64,000 bases of DNA from Cytobacillus firmus (GTDB lineage Bacteria > Bacillota > Bacilli > Bacillales > Cytobacillaceae), in assembly GCF_023612095.1 (NCBI RefSeq), contig NZ_CP086235.1, positions 2,553,501-2,617,500 of the forward strand, written 5' to 3'. The translations under genes and the position numbers were made by a program. Position 1 is the stretch's first letter; every line of letters starts with the position of its first letter. The notes beneath the pieces were generated by a model that saw only the letters and a program-made list of their open reading frames with translations, was not told the origin of the DNA and searched no databases. Shown here piece after piece: positions 19,557-28,800 of this stretch.

Positions 19557-19710
19557 ATATTTATATTTTACCATATAAATTAGGATGGTCTATGCTTTAT
19601 TTTATCTATTTATTTGGTTTTGGCAAATAAGTTCTTGAGATTTAAAAGATTTATCCTGATTATTTCCGTTACACAAACCCTTTATTTACAGGCTTTCTGA
19701 AAAAAATTAA

Positions 19711-19745
19711 AAAACATGAGATCTTATAGAGACCTCATGTTTTAG
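19711..19745 (-). terminator. Terminator of the CoA-binding protein gene
   Basis: AAAACATGAGATC and GACCTCATGTTTT pair around TTATAGA, with one mismatch and flanking A/T runs on both sides. Confidence 0.8.
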
Positions 19746-19746
19746 T

Positions 19747-20160
19747 TTACTTTGTCAGAGCATGTTCAACTTTAATGCAGCGGTCCATTATGACAGTGTA
19801 CCCTTTTTCTTTCAGAAAATCATATGCTTCCTGGTTTGCCACTCCGAGCTGAGCCCAGAAGATGTCAGCATCTATTTCAGCAAATTCCCGCGCGATTTCC
19901 GGAAGAAACTCAGATCGCCTGAATACATTAACAATATCTACATGACCCTCGATGTCTTTAAGACTCGGCACTGCCTTTACACCAAGTACTTCATCAACAG
20001 ACGGATTAACCGGTATGATTTCAAATCCAGCTTTTTGCATCGCTTCTGATACCATATAGGATGTACGATCAGGATTTCCGCTTAATCCTACAACAGCTAT
20101 CCGTTTTGCCTTTTTTAAAAGGATACCGATTTCGTCCCTGCTTGGGTTTTCAATAGCCAT
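19747..20160 (-). CDS. yneT: CoA-binding (Rossmann) protein, YneT-like
   Basis: 137 residues of the CoA_binding_2 family. 'RIAVVGLSGNPDRTSYMV' (about residues 20-37) is the dinucleotide/CoA-binding loop, followed by 'IIPVNPSVDEVLG' and 'GYTVIMDRCIKVEH', the conserved C-terminal motif. It is a free-standing Rossmann domain like that of succinyl-CoA synthetase; function unknown. B. subtilis has yneT next to parE, and the arrangement is the same here except for orientation toward the accessory block. Confidence 0.85.
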   Translation of the reverse strand: MAIENPSRDEIGILLKKAKRIAVVGLSGNPDRTSYMVSEAMQKAGFEIIPVNPSVDEVLGVKAVPSLKDIEGHVDIVNVFRRSEFLPEIAREFAEIDADIFWAQLGVANQEAYDFLKEKGYTVIMDRCIKVEHALTK

Positions 20161-20232
20161 TATGTTCCCTCCAATTTTATCTGGTTAAATATATTTTACC
20201 TAAAAACACAAAAGCACACTAACTTATTGCTC

Positions 20233-21093
20233 TTATTCCCGAATATCAAGCTTATAAAAATTCAATGATCTCTCAACTTTAAACCCTGCTTTTTTATAAA
20301 TAGACAGCGCTTTCTCATTTGTTGTCCCTACACAAAGCTTAATGCTTTTGGCTCCGCTATTTACAAAAAGATCATGGACCGCCATTTCCAGTAAACTCTT
20401 TCCAATCCCCTTCTTGCGCTTACAGGGATCCACACCAATGAATTCAATGCTTCCTTCTTTTTCTTCACGATTGTATTCTGCATATAAATAGCCATTTAAT
20501 CCATCCGCATCATCAGATGTATAGACTTTGTGATCAGCATTGATTTTTTCGATAATCTCTTTTCCTGAATAATATGTATGAGGAAACACAGTATCATGCA
20601 AATGAATAAATTCTCCATGGCGGTGAAAGGGCAATAAACTGACCTTTCTTAAACCATTGCATGAATGTTCTTTCAGTTCCATGTAGGTTTGAGCCGATTG
20701 CAGCCTGAATCCGTTTTTGGAGGCAAATCCGGCTGCAGTATAGTTGTATGTGTCAGCAAATAAATAGTATGTATGCAGATTTCCTTCAAAATAATGGAGT
20801 GCTTTTTCCCATAATAATCTCATAAATTCATTTTTCTGTACAAAAGGTCCCCATAACTCCGCTGTCCCTTTATTAAGATCGGAATCTATACCCAGATAAC
20901 CAGCAAGTGCATTACCCTCCCGGACAATAAACGCAGCTGATTCGGGATCATGATTCATTTCTTCCAGACTTTGAAATATATCGTTTTGGCTTGTCCCCAA
21001 ATACCCTACATGACACTCTGGCAAGGCGTTCATTTCGGCAATAAACTCAGCTGCCTGCATTAGATTTGAATGTTCTAAAATTTCAGCTTTCAA
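20233..21093 (-). CDS. GNAT acetyltransferase with two tandem domains
   Basis: 286 residues. The C-terminal half has the acetyl-CoA loop 'DPCKRKKGIGKSLLEMA' (about residue 225) and 'NEKALSIYKKAGFK', a complete GNAT domain. The N-terminal half also follows the GNAT plan ('AAFIVREGNALAGYLGI', 'AAGFASKNGF') but lacks a clear acetyl-CoA loop, so it is probably a degenerate domain. Substrate unknown. It sits at the junction between the conserved parE block and the BMC operon, which ends at 21164. Confidence 0.8.
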   Translation of the reverse strand: MKAEILEHSNLMQAAEFIAEMNALPECHVGYLGTSQNDIFQSLEEMNHDPESAAFIVREGNALAGYLGIDSDLNKGTAELWGPFVQKNEFMRLLWEKALHYFEGNLHTYYLFADTYNYTAAGFASKNGFRLQSAQTYMELKEHSCNGLRKVSLLPFHRHGEFIHLHDTVFPHTYYSGKEIIEKINADHKVYTSDDADGLNGYLYAEYNREEKEGSIEFIGVDPCKRKKGIGKSLLEMAVHDLFVNSGAKSIKLCVGTTNEKALSIYKKAGFKVERSLNFYKLDIRE

Positions 21094-21124
21094 AACATCA
21101 CATCCTTTAACTATATTTTACCAT

Positions 21125-21153
21125 AAAAAAACGGCTGATTTCGCTGTCAGCCG
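21125..21153 (-). terminator. Terminator of the BMC/purine operon
   Basis: CGGCTGA and TCAGCCG pair around TTTCGCTG; on the minus strand the stem is followed by TTTTTTT. It closes the long operon that ends with the amidohydrolase gene at 21164. Confidence 0.85.
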
Positions 21154-21163
21154 AATTAGAAGA

Positions 21164-22501
21164 TTAATAAACTGCTGTCTCTAATCTTTTGAGGAGCCTC
21201 TTTATGCTGGTGTTCGCTTCTTTTAAAACTATTTCTTTATCAACTGTATTCAGCTTCCGTTTTTCCATCACCATTTTCCCGTTAACAATGGTGGATTCTA
21301 CGTCTGCACGAGTGGCTGAATAGACAATCCTCGAGATGGTATCGATATCAAAAGACGGATAGACATGAAAATCATTCAGATTAAGGATAGCAAGATCTGC
21401 TTTCTTTCCGGGCTCCAGACTTCCGATTTCCTGTTCCATTCCAACTGCTTTAGCACCGCCGATCGTCGCCATTCTGAAGACGGTTCTCGCGTTCATTGCT
21501 GTTGGGCCGTGCACAGGCTTCTGAATGATGGCAGCCAATCTCATTTCATTGAACATATCCAGATTGTTATTGCACGGAGCCCCATCAGCACCAAGGCTGA
21601 CAAATGCCTGCTGATCCAATAAGGAAGGAATCTCTGCCACACCAGATGCCAGCTTCAGATTGGATCCCGGACAATGGCTGACCTTTACGCCCCGCTCTTT
21701 GATGATTCTTTTTTCTTCTTCATTAAGCCAAACACAATGGGCCAGTATCAGCCTATCATTGGCAAGCCCTATGCTGTCCAGATAGACGACATTCCGCATG
21801 CCCAGTTCTCTTTCAACAAGGAGAATTTCATTGGCGTTTTCCGATGCATGAGTATGGACCCTCACGTTATATTGTGCAGAGAGATCCCTGACATTTGTAA
21901 GCAATTCCTCTGTGCAGGAAACGACAAATCGGGGACAGAATGCATATTGTATACGACCGTTATCACGATTGTGCCATCTTTCAAGGAGATCCACGCTTTG
22001 CTGGATGGATTTGGAGGTATTTTCTCTTAACGGAACAGGGACCTCATCCCCTTTATCCATCATGACCTTTCCGGCAAGTGCTCGTATGCCGCTTTCAGCA
22101 ATGGCTTGAAAGGCATATTCGGTATGATTCACGGTTTCCATGTCCACTACAGTTGTAGTTCCGCTCTGGAGCAATTCGCCAATTCCGAGCATGGCAGAAT
22201 AATAGATGGACTCTTCATCATGTGATGCCTCCAGCGGCCAGATCTTTTGCTTCAGCCAATCAAGAAGCTCCAAATCATCAGCCTGCCCGCGGAATAATGT
22301 CTGGCACAAATGGATATGTGTCTGAATAAATCCAGGAATGACTGTCTTTCCGCTGGCATCGATTACTTTATCCGCTTGATGTGTTAAGTTCTGTCCAATT
22401 TGGGCAATGCGGTCATCTACAATATATAAATCTCCGAAAATGATTTCTTCAGCTGCATTCATTGTTATAATTTCAGCGTTTTTTATAAGAATACTGCTCA
22501 A
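21164..22501 (-). CDS. SsnA/AtzA-type amidohydrolase (last gene of the BMC operon)
   Basis: 445 residues of the metal-dependent amidohydrolase superfamily, chlorohydrolase/SsnA/guanine-deaminase branch. Metal ligands: 'HIHLCQ' (about residue 62), 'HTHASENANE' (about residue 218), 'LAHCVWL' and 'GADGAPCNN' (Asp near 305). TTG start with GGAGGAAG upstream, overlapping the M20 gene stop (TTGA). Family members deaminate aminated heterocycles or hydrolyse imidazolones (HutI is related). In the proposed pathway it is a candidate for 4-aminoimidazole deaminase or imidazolonase; substrate is inference. Confidence 0.82.
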   Translation of the reverse strand: MSSILIKNAEIITMNAAEEIIFGDLYIVDDRIAQIGQNLTHQADKVIDASGKTVIPGFIQTHIHLCQTLFRGQADDLELLDWLKQKIWPLEASHDEESIYYSAMLGIGELLQSGTTTVVDMETVNHTEYAFQAIAESGIRALAGKVMMDKGDEVPVPLRENTSKSIQQSVDLLERWHNRDNGRIQYAFCPRFVVSCTEELLTNVRDLSAQYNVRVHTHASENANEILLVERELGMRNVVYLDSIGLANDRLILAHCVWLNEEEKRIIKERGVKVSHCPGSNLKLASGVAEIPSLLDQQAFVSLGADGAPCNNNLDMFNEMRLAAIIQKPVHGPTAMNARTVFRMATIGGAKAVGMEQEIGSLEPGKKADLAILNLNDFHVYPSFDIDTISRIVYSATRADVESTIVNGKMVMEKRKLNTVDKEIVLKEANTSIKRLLKRLETAVY

Positions 22502-23670
22502 TTTCTTCCTCCCCCTTGCATTGGAGTGACTTCTGAAGGCACAAGCTTTCCATATGACATAATAAGCTGTCTGTAAAACTGAATGGAGCGCTGATATGCC
22601 GCCAGACTAACCCACTCATTTGGCTGATGCGCCAGCTTTTCATCACCCGGGCCATAAATCAAGGTAGGAATTTCACTCCTTGGATTAAGTACGGCACCAT
22701 CTGTATAGTAGGACACCCCGTAATGGTCCGCTTCCGATTCGCCCTTTACCATCTGCGCAATTTGAATAATGTCCCGGGCTGGATCAGTTAAAATAGATGG
22801 ACGATCAAGAAGGGTTTCAACACTGTATTTAAAAATTTCACCCTGATCCAATAGAACATCCAGTTTGGATTTTAGCTTGTTTATAAAATGGGAATGGGAT
22901 TGAGGGGGAACTGTTCGAATATCTGCTCTGATGCTGCATTTATCTGGAATGACATTGGTCTGCACTCCGCCTTCAATCATGGTAACAGCCAGGCTGCTTT
23001 CTCCGAGGGGCTTCTTTTCTGTCTTCCATTCAATTTTCATTTCATCCAATACCCGGATTATTTTCAGCATATGATCTACTGCATTGATTCCCTGTTCCGG
23101 CATCGAACCGTGAGAGGTTTTTCCATAGGCCGTAATCTCAAGCCAAAGAGCTCCCTTATGGCCAATCACAATTTTTTCATTTGTCGGTTCGGCAATGACA
23201 AGTGCATCTATTTTTCGGCCATCATTTTCTTTTAAAAATGCCCTGGCACCACAGCTGTCGACTTCTTCCCCGGCAGTTGCCAAAAAGGTAACGCCAGCAG
23301 TCGGAACAGTATTGGTGAGATACAGCTCCTCCAAAGCCAGGAACATTGCTGCAAGCCCGCTTTTCATATCAGAAGCGCCTCTGCCATATATCCGTCCATT
23401 TGCGATTTCCCCTGAAAAAGGGGAGTGTACCCATTCTCCTGTCCCAGGTGAAACCGTGTCCATATGGCCGCATAAGAATAGCTGTTTACCGCTTTTTCCG
23501 GGAAGCGTAACTTCAAAATTGCTTCGGGTCTCATCAAGCATGGTCACCTGAAAAGGCAGACCTTTTTCTTTGCATCTATTAATAAAAGCTTCGGTCACTA
23601 AATGTTCGTTTCCGGGCGGATTGGAGCTGTCAATTTGGAGCAGATGCTGAAGAAACTGAATATCATTCAT
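22498..23670 (-). CDS. M20-family metallohydrolase (ArgE/DapE-type)
   Basis: 390 residues. 'CGHMDTVSPG' (metal His and Asp near residue 70), 'YGRGASDMKSG', 'AGEEVDSCGA' (catalytic Glu-Glu), and 'KTSHGSMPEQG' in the dimerisation lid. ATG with GGAGGCGG upstream, overlapping the DUF1989 stop by four bases. The family cleaves amide or amidine bonds of amino-acid derivatives, and YgeY in enterobacterial purine gene clusters is a relative. In context it could act on a late intermediate such as formiminoglycine; that is inference. Confidence 0.82.
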   Translation of the reverse strand: MNDIQFLQHLLQIDSSNPPGNEHLVTEAFINRCKEKGLPFQVTMLDETRSNFEVTLPGKSGKQLFLCGHMDTVSPGTGEWVHSPFSGEIANGRIYGRGASDMKSGLAAMFLALEELYLTNTVPTAGVTFLATAGEEVDSCGARAFLKENDGRKIDALVIAEPTNEKIVIGHKGALWLEITAYGKTSHGSMPEQGINAVDHMLKIIRVLDEMKIEWKTEKKPLGESSLAVTMIEGGVQTNVIPDKCSIRADIRTVPPQSHSHFINKLKSKLDVLLDQGEIFKYSVETLLDRPSILTDPARDIIQIAQMVKGESEADHYGVSYYTDGAVLNPRSEIPTLIYGPGDEKLAHQPNEWVSLAAYQRSIQFYRQLIMSYGKLVPSEVTPMQGGGRN

Positions 23671-24293
23671 GAATCCGCCTCCATAATTTGCATTTTAATA
23701 GGAGTCACTTTATATCCATTTACAGGAGCCATGTCCTGGGAACACGTTGTACAGGCAATGACAACATCACACAGTGCTTTCAGCCTTATGTAATCACCAG
23801 GCTTGGAAAGGGGTTCTGCAATGACATAATCCCCCGCATCATCAAGGACATTATTCATAAAGATATTAATAGGATCCGGAATAACTGAAGGATGAATATT
23901 ATACTTTTTCAGTGCATCCGCAATATTATCGTGGCAATTAGGGTGGTCCTCCTTGTCGAAATCAACTTTGTAGCGGTAATAATCACATGCCGGAAAGAAG
24001 AAATCATGTTTTCCAACAGTATCTTCCAGCACTTGCATTAATGGACGGCGGCGGTTGCTGTATAGCCAGTCTCCCGTTTTAAGCCGTATGCTGCTTAGTG
24101 AAGCCCGCATATGGACAGGTGAAACATGTTCTCCGGGATCTTCATAGTTAAAGCAGACAAAGTCCCCAACCTGTTTTCCTTCCATATCTATAATAATCAG
24201 CTCTTCTCCTTTGTGAATCAGGGCGCTTCTTCCTTCATACGGCGGAATAATAATTTCGTCCCGGATCTTGCCTTTGTTAAAAACCTCTTTCAT
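23667..24293 (-). CDS. DUF1989 (urea carboxylase-associated) protein
   Basis: 208 residues. 'DMEGKQVGDFVCFN' (about residue 36), a Cys in 'FFPACDYYRY' (about residue 103) and 'HPNCHDNIADAL' (about residue 117), and 'PVNGYKVTPIKMQI' at the end are typical of DUF1989. Some members with this fold are carboxyguanidine deiminases, that is, they act on C=NH amidine groups. An amidine substrate such as formiminoglycine would fit, but nothing proves it. Translation overlaps the next gene. Confidence 0.75.
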   Translation of the reverse strand: MKEVFNKGKIRDEIIIPPYEGRSALIHKGEELIIIDMEGKQVGDFVCFNYEDPGEHVSPVHMRASLSSIRLKTGDWLYSNRRRPLMQVLEDTVGKHDFFFPACDYYRYKVDFDKEDHPNCHDNIADALKKYNIHPSVIPDPINIFMNNVLDDAGDYVIAEPLSKPGDYIRLKALCDVVIACTTCSQDMAPVNGYKVTPIKMQIMEADS

Positions 24294-24314
24294 TTAGAAC
24301 ACCAGCCTTTGTTG

Positions 24315-24998
24315 TTATTCAATGAAAACTGCAACCGCACGAATCGGAGATCCCGTTCCTTTCCGAATTCTGAGAGGGAGTCCGAAATATAGAAATCGCA
24401 TGCCTGCGACCTGGTCGAGATTGCAGAGATTTTCCGTATTGGTTATTCCGTATTCACGGCAAATGAGATGTCCGGAGTACTTTGGATCATCCGGATGGTC
24501 AATAGCCGGGGCATCAATACCTATATTAACTGCACCTTTATCAGCCAGCCATTTTGCAGCCTGATAATCCAGGCCAGTATACGTTGTGAGCCATTTATCA
24601 GTACCATAAGACCGATTGTAGTGGCCGGTATAGAGGAGGACGATATCACCTTTTTCAATAAACTGCTGTGAGTTCCTCAGTGCATCCTCGAGATCACGGT
24701 CTGTAATATATTGATGGGGCTGGATGTGGGATACATCAAGGCAAACTGCCGACCCATAAAAATACTCTAGCGGCATTTCATCGATGTATTGGCCGTTTGG
24801 ATCATATTCATAAGTTGCATCACTATGAGTTGGACCATGTTCATTGATTAATAGATTATTAGTTGCAAACATGAAACCAATTTGCTTTTCACTTTCTTCG
24901 TGGGAGATATTCGGGAAGATCATTGTTTTCTGATGAAGGGGAAAAACAGGCATCCCCTGATATATTTCCTGCGTTAAATCGACAAGCTTTACTCCCAT
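24315..24998 (-). CDS. Cyclase/KynB-type metal-dependent hydrolase
   Basis: 227 residues, AAGGAGG before ATG. 'VDLTQEIYQGMPVFP' at the N-terminus and 'NEHGPTHSDATYEYD' (about residue 53), a variant of the HxGTHxDxPxH metal motif, place it in the cyclase family (PF04199) that includes kynurenine formamidase. Conserved 'IGIDAPAIDHP' lies near residue 160. Such enzymes hydrolyse formamides and cyclic amides, so hydrolysis of 4-imidazolone is a reasonable candidate role. It lacks an obvious encapsulation peptide. Confidence 0.78.
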   Translation of the reverse strand: MGVKLVDLTQEIYQGMPVFPLHQKTMIFPNISHEESEKQIGFMFATNNLLINEHGPTHSDATYEYDPNGQYIDEMPLEYFYGSAVCLDVSHIQPHQYITDRDLEDALRNSQQFIEKGDIVLLYTGHYNRSYGTDKWLTTYTGLDYQAAKWLADKGAVNIGIDAPAIDHPDDPKYSGHLICREYGITNTENLCNLDQVAGMRFLYFGLPLRIRKGTGSPIRAVAVFIE

Positions 24999-25057
24999 GG
25001 TATTCCTCCTTAACCTGCTGTTTATATCAAAAGCGGCAGAGACCGCCGCTTAGATGA

Positions 25058-26869
25058 TCAATTAATAATGGTCGGGATAACCTCAAACTTATCTACATCA
25101 ATAAGCCCCATATCTGTAATTTTCCATTTCGGGCTTGTTACCAATGACCAGAATGATAAATGCATAAAGGGAACTTCCATACCGCAGCCAAGAACTTCTT
25201 TAGCAAGATGCGATAATTCGTCGACCTTCTCACTCATTTCTTTTCCAGTTAATTCATCTGTCATTAAACCGCCAATCCGGAGAGGAAGATCACCTACTAC
25301 TTTGCTATCCTTTATCATGGCTATTCCGCCATCCATGGCAATGACACGGTTAACCGCCATGGCCATATCTACGTAGTTAGTTCCTGTTACAATAATATTA
25401 TGTGTATCATGAGCAACGCTTTCTGCTATAGCTCCGCTTTTCAGATCAAAGCCATGAAGAAACGTCTTGCCGATTTTTCCTGTTCTGCCGTGGCGTTCAA
25501 CTACCAGCAGCGGCAGCACATCCTGCTTTAAGCACGGCTGCACAATGCCGTCTTTGACATTCAGCATATATTCGCTGCCGCCAGTTAAGTTCTGGAAAGG
25601 TATCGCTTCAATTGCCCTTACTTTTGCACGGCTTCCTGGAGCTTCAATGGCGAGTTCCTTCACTGTTACAGGCTTCCGCTTCACTGACTTTTTCACACTT
25701 TCCGGATATATGTAAGGAGCAATATCTATAGTTAATTCGCCTTTTTCAGCTGCTTTTTTCCCTGCCAGGTATACCTGATCAATTGTCATATTGTTCAGAT
25801 CGCTGATCACGACGACATCTGCTCTTTTGCCTGGTGCAATTACCCCCACATCCTTAAAGCCAAAGTGGGTGGCAGGATTAATGGTCGCCATTTGGATGGC
25901 TTCCACTGGATCAATCCCAACTGCAATGGTTCGGCGGACGATATCATTCATATGTCCGTAATTTAACAGATCAGCAGGCACCATATCGTCCGATACAAGG
26001 ATTGCACGGCGGGAATCCAGCCCATCCTCTGTAATGGCCCTGATGCAATCTGCCATATTTCGCTGGGAAGAGCCTTCACGCATGAACACACTTACGCCAT
26101 TGCGAAGCTTTTCGACCGTTTCTTCTTTCGTCGTAGTTTCGTGGCATGACACATGGTTGCCTCCGCTGATTATATGTGCGGCAAGCTCTTTGCCAAACAA
26201 TCCCGGCGCGTTCCCTTCGACCGTTTTCCCAATGCTGTTTGCATATGAAACTGCGGCAACAAGGTCGTCTATTAATTCCGGGGCATGCTCATATACCGGA
26301 CCGATATTGCTGAAACTTTGGATTTCCCCAATGCCCTGTACATATGGGTCTGCCAGGAGCTCTTTCATATCCTTTGATGTCACATCAAAACCGGATGTTT
26401 CAAGACCTGGAGCATCAGGAACAGCACAAGGCACCGTGAATAATACCCGGTTTGGAAGTGTCTTAGCTTCTTCAATCATTGCCTGCATCCCGTGAACACC
26501 CAGGACGTTCCCTATTTCATGCGGATCTCCTATCAGCGTGGTGGTTCCTGTCGGAATGGATAGCTTAGAGAATTCCGTACAAGTCAGCATCGCACTCTCA
26601 AAATGCATATGAGAATCAATGAACCCTGGACAAACGAATTTACCCTGAATGTTTTCCACTGCCGTTTTGGGTCCAATTAAGTCTTTTGCGTCTCCTGCCA
26701 TTAAAATGTATTCGCCTTTCATCGCAACGTCTGCTACATAGATCTCACGGGTGATCACATTAATGAAGTATCCCCCTTTCAGAACTACATCAGCATACTG
26801 GCTGGAATCAAGCAACACATCAATAAGCTTGCGGTACTGCACTGCCTTTTTGATATTTTTTGCATCCAT
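25058..26869 (-). CDS. Adenine deaminase-family amidohydrolase inside the BMC operon
   Basis: 603 residues of the Ade family. 'GFIDSHMHFESAM' (about residue 81) and 'GDPHEIGNV' are family hallmarks, followed by 'VSCHETTTKEE', 'LVSDDMVPADLL' and 'ESVAHDTHNIIVTG'. Start ATG 26869 with GGGGG upstream, directly after the shell pentamer gene. It is longer at the N-terminus than the second homologue at 43308-45050 and clearly diverged from it. It may deaminate adenine or a smaller amino-imidazole; its place next to shell genes favours a cargo enzyme. Confidence 0.8.
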   Translation of the reverse strand: MDAKNIKKAVQYRKLIDVLLDSSQYADVVLKGGYFINVITREIYVADVAMKGEYILMAGDAKDLIGPKTAVENIQGKFVCPGFIDSHMHFESAMLTCTEFSKLSIPTGTTTLIGDPHEIGNVLGVHGMQAMIEEAKTLPNRVLFTVPCAVPDAPGLETSGFDVTSKDMKELLADPYVQGIGEIQSFSNIGPVYEHAPELIDDLVAAVSYANSIGKTVEGNAPGLFGKELAAHIISGGNHVSCHETTTKEETVEKLRNGVSVFMREGSSQRNMADCIRAITEDGLDSRRAILVSDDMVPADLLNYGHMNDIVRRTIAVGIDPVEAIQMATINPATHFGFKDVGVIAPGKRADVVVISDLNNMTIDQVYLAGKKAAEKGELTIDIAPYIYPESVKKSVKRKPVTVKELAIEAPGSRAKVRAIEAIPFQNLTGGSEYMLNVKDGIVQPCLKQDVLPLLVVERHGRTGKIGKTFLHGFDLKSGAIAESVAHDTHNIIVTGTNYVDMAMAVNRVIAMDGGIAMIKDSKVVGDLPLRIGGLMTDELTGKEMSEKVDELSHLAKEVLGCGMEVPFMHLSFWSLVTSPKWKITDMGLIDVDKFEVIPTIIN

Positions 26870-26872
26870 TTA

Positions 26873-27151
26873 TTAACCCCCTGTTTCCATTCCTTCTACA
26901 CTGTCAATAATTCCGATTATGGCAGCATCGATAGGTGCATCTTTATTCTGAACCGCTCTTGATGCCATGCTACCAGTCACATAGATGACTTTCTCGCCAA
27001 TGCCGGCACCAACAGTATCAACGGTTATAATGGGGTTTGGTAACATTGAGCCGTCCAATCCTACAGGCTGGGTAATTAATAATTTTGTACCCACCAGATT
27101 ATCATCTTTTCTAGTGGCAGTTACACGGCCAACCACGATTCCCATTTGCAT
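26873..27151 (-). CDS. BMC-P pentameric vertex shell protein (EutN/CcmL family)
   Basis: 92 residues. 'GIVVGRVTATRKDDNLVGTK' at the start and 'DTVGAGIGEKVIYVTGS' (about residue 44) are diagnostic of the EutN/CcmL/PduN family, which caps the vertices of microcompartment shells. 'DAAIIGIIDSVE' ends the fold. RBS AGGGGTAGG precedes ATG 27151. It is the only pentamer in the operon. With three BMC-H genes it provides the minimum parts for a closed shell. Confidence 0.92.
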   Translation of the reverse strand: MQMGIVVGRVTATRKDDNLVGTKLLITQPVGLDGSMLPNPIITVDTVGAGIGEKVIYVTGSMASRAVQNKDAPIDAAIIGIIDSVEGMETGG

Positions 27152-27157
27152 AAAGAC

Positions 27158-27895
27158 CTACCCCTTAATGTAAATAATTTCGATCTTAAGTTCCTTTGCT
27201 GTATCTTTTGCCAGGGGGGTTATGATAGCCCCTTTTGGAACAGTCAGCTGATCATGATTGTTCAAATAGGCAAACCGGACTGTCTCCTCGGATATAACCG
27301 TTTTCTTAATTTGATGAACAGCAAATTCTGCCCTATCATTTAAATCTATTAATCTGATGCCAAGCAGCTTCAGCTCTGCCATCTGCTGATTGAGCTTTCT
27401 TTTTAATAGGTCCGGACCTTTATCCAATCCTTTCAGTTTCCAATACTGGCTGAAAGGATCACCTCCAGCCTTCAAAGCCGTGACCCGTTTCCCTTTTAAT
27501 AAACCCATTAGGATGATCTGCACCAATGGCCTTTGTTCGTTAAGATTCAATAGATCTGCTATTAAAGAAAAAGATAGAATTGGCAAAAGAATTTCATCAA
27601 AATGATCAAGAAGCTGATCATTGATCATGGAAGCAGAGATCCAATCGTCATTCCCGGTCAGAGAAACTAACTCCTCAAGCGGAAATTGGGTCAGCATTTC
27701 TTCTTCTGCAGCCATTCTAAGTGTAATATCTTCCTCTGTTAGCTTTTTTAAGTAAGAAAATCCCGGATCCATTCCTATCAAATGAGAGGTTAATAGAGCC
27801 AGGACATGAGGTTTTCTGTCTCTGCAGTTTTCATTTCGCATATAAAGCGCCTGCAGAGTGTTTTTCGCCATAACACTCTGCTTTTTGCTCCTCAT
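27158..27895 (-). CDS. BMC-associated flavoprotein-like protein with an EutT-like tail motif
   Basis: 245 residues, not confidently named. The middle ('ILLPILSFSLIADLLNLNE' to 'LKGKRVTALKAGGDP', about residues 100-145) resembles a flavoprotein (PF02441-like) fold, the family that contains UbiX and dipicolinate synthase B. The C-terminus 'LTVPKGAIITPLAKDTAKEL' resembles a short motif seen in several BMC-locus proteins such as EutT. It lies between BMC-H and BMC-P genes with 2- and 6-base spacings. A role as cargo or flavin-handling partner of the UbiD system is possible but unproven. Confidence 0.5.
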   Translation of the reverse strand: MRSKKQSVMAKNTLQALYMRNENCRDRKPHVLALLTSHLIGMDPGFSYLKKLTEEDITLRMAAEEEMLTQFPLEELVSLTGNDDWISASMINDQLLDHFDEILLPILSFSLIADLLNLNEQRPLVQIILMGLLKGKRVTALKAGGDPFSQYWKLKGLDKGPDLLKRKLNQQMAELKLLGIRLIDLNDRAEFAVHQIKKTVISEETVRFAYLNNHDQLTVPKGAIITPLAKDTAKELKIEIIYIKG

Positions 27896-27897
27896 GT

Positions 27898-28182
27898 TTA
27901 TTCACCGATATTTTTTGATAAAAGAGCTCTTTCAACTTCGCTGTGCGGTCTCGGAATGACATGTACCGAGATCAGTTCTCCTACTCTGCTGGCAGCTTCG
28001 GCTCCAGCATCGGTCGCAGCTTTAACCGCTCCCACATCTCCTCTGACCATAACTGTTACAAGACCGAATCCCACCTTTTCATATCCGCAGATCTCCACAT
28101 TTGCTGCTTTAACCATTGCATCCGCTGCCTCTACTGCGCCGACAAGGCCTTTCGTCTCGATTAATCCCAATGCTTCACCCAT
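27898..28182 (-). CDS. BMC-H hexameric shell protein
   Basis: 94 residues, RBS AAGGAGG. A single BMC domain (PF00936) with '[20 protein letters not shown]', '[17 protein letters not shown]' and '[12 protein letters not shown]', very like EutM/PduA. The pore loop reads 'KVGFGLV', with Phe where EutM-type proteins have Ser ('GSGL'), which would narrow or make more hydrophobic the central pore. It is the most canonical of the three hexamers and probably the main facet protein. Confidence 0.93.
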   Translation of the reverse strand: MGEALGLIETKGLVGAVEAADAMVKAANVEICGYEKVGFGLVTVMVRGDVGAVKAATDAGAEAASRVGELISVHVIPRPHSEVERALLSKNIGE

Positions 28183-28205
28183 TGTGTGTTTCCTCCTTAA
28201 GATTA

Positions 28206-28619
28206 TTAAACTGATGGTTTATCATTATCATTATCGTCAGGTTCATTTTGTTTTTTTGCTTGCTTTTTTTCATGTGTCTTTTCAACGGATTTAACCTCTT
28301 TTTCAGCACCTGCTTCCGAATGCATGTCTTTCAGTTTGAAATTCGGAAGCAGCTTCCCTGCCACTTCACTGTGTGCACGCGGGATGACATGAGCAGAAAT
28401 TACTTTTCCTATTCTCTCTGCTGAACTCACACCGGCATCGACTGCAGACTTTACAGCCGCCACATCACCGTTGAAATGGATTGTGACGCCAAGGTAGCCA
28501 TCCACTCCTATTACTTTTTCAATTCCTACAATTTCTACATCTGCTGCTTTTACGGCTGCATCTGCTGCAGAAACTGCTGTTGAATAACCAACGGTTTCAA
28601 TCAAACCCAATGCTTGCAA
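28206..28619 (-). CDS. BMC-H shell protein with a charged C-terminal extension
   Basis: 137 residues from TTG 28619, which has GGAGGAGG upstream. Residues 1-90 form one BMC domain ('[20 protein letters not shown]', '[11 protein letters not shown]') with an unusual pore region '[14 protein letters not shown]'. The last 45 residues are Lys/Glu/Asp-rich and probably disordered ('[18 protein letters not shown]'). Similar tails on shell proteins (PduK-like) can anchor cargo or control shell assembly. The tail has no Cys, so no iron-sulfur site is expected. Confidence 0.88.
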   Translation of the reverse strand: MQALGLIETVGYSTAVSAADAAVKAADVEIVGIEKVIGVDGYLGVTIHFNGDVAAVKSAVDAGVSSAERIGKVISAHVIPRAHSEVAGKLLPNFKLKDMHSEAGAEKEVKSVEKTHEKKQAKKQNEPDDNDNDKPSV

Positions 28620-28800
28620 CTGAAGAATCCTCCTCCTATGAAATTATCAGACCGGCTAAATTTTCAGGAATTAATGAGCTGATCTGCAACTGTGCTGCTG
28701 ACCAAGCCTTATTTAATCCTGTCGAACTCCTTACAAAGCAGATCCGTGATCCGGGATACCTCATCAAACTGTCCGTGAAGAAGCAAATAGTTTTTCTCTA

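Noticed and set aside
19500..19560. PurR-type box near TTGTTCGAACA
   Set aside because: The palindrome fits LexA much better and lies before parE, not a purine gene.
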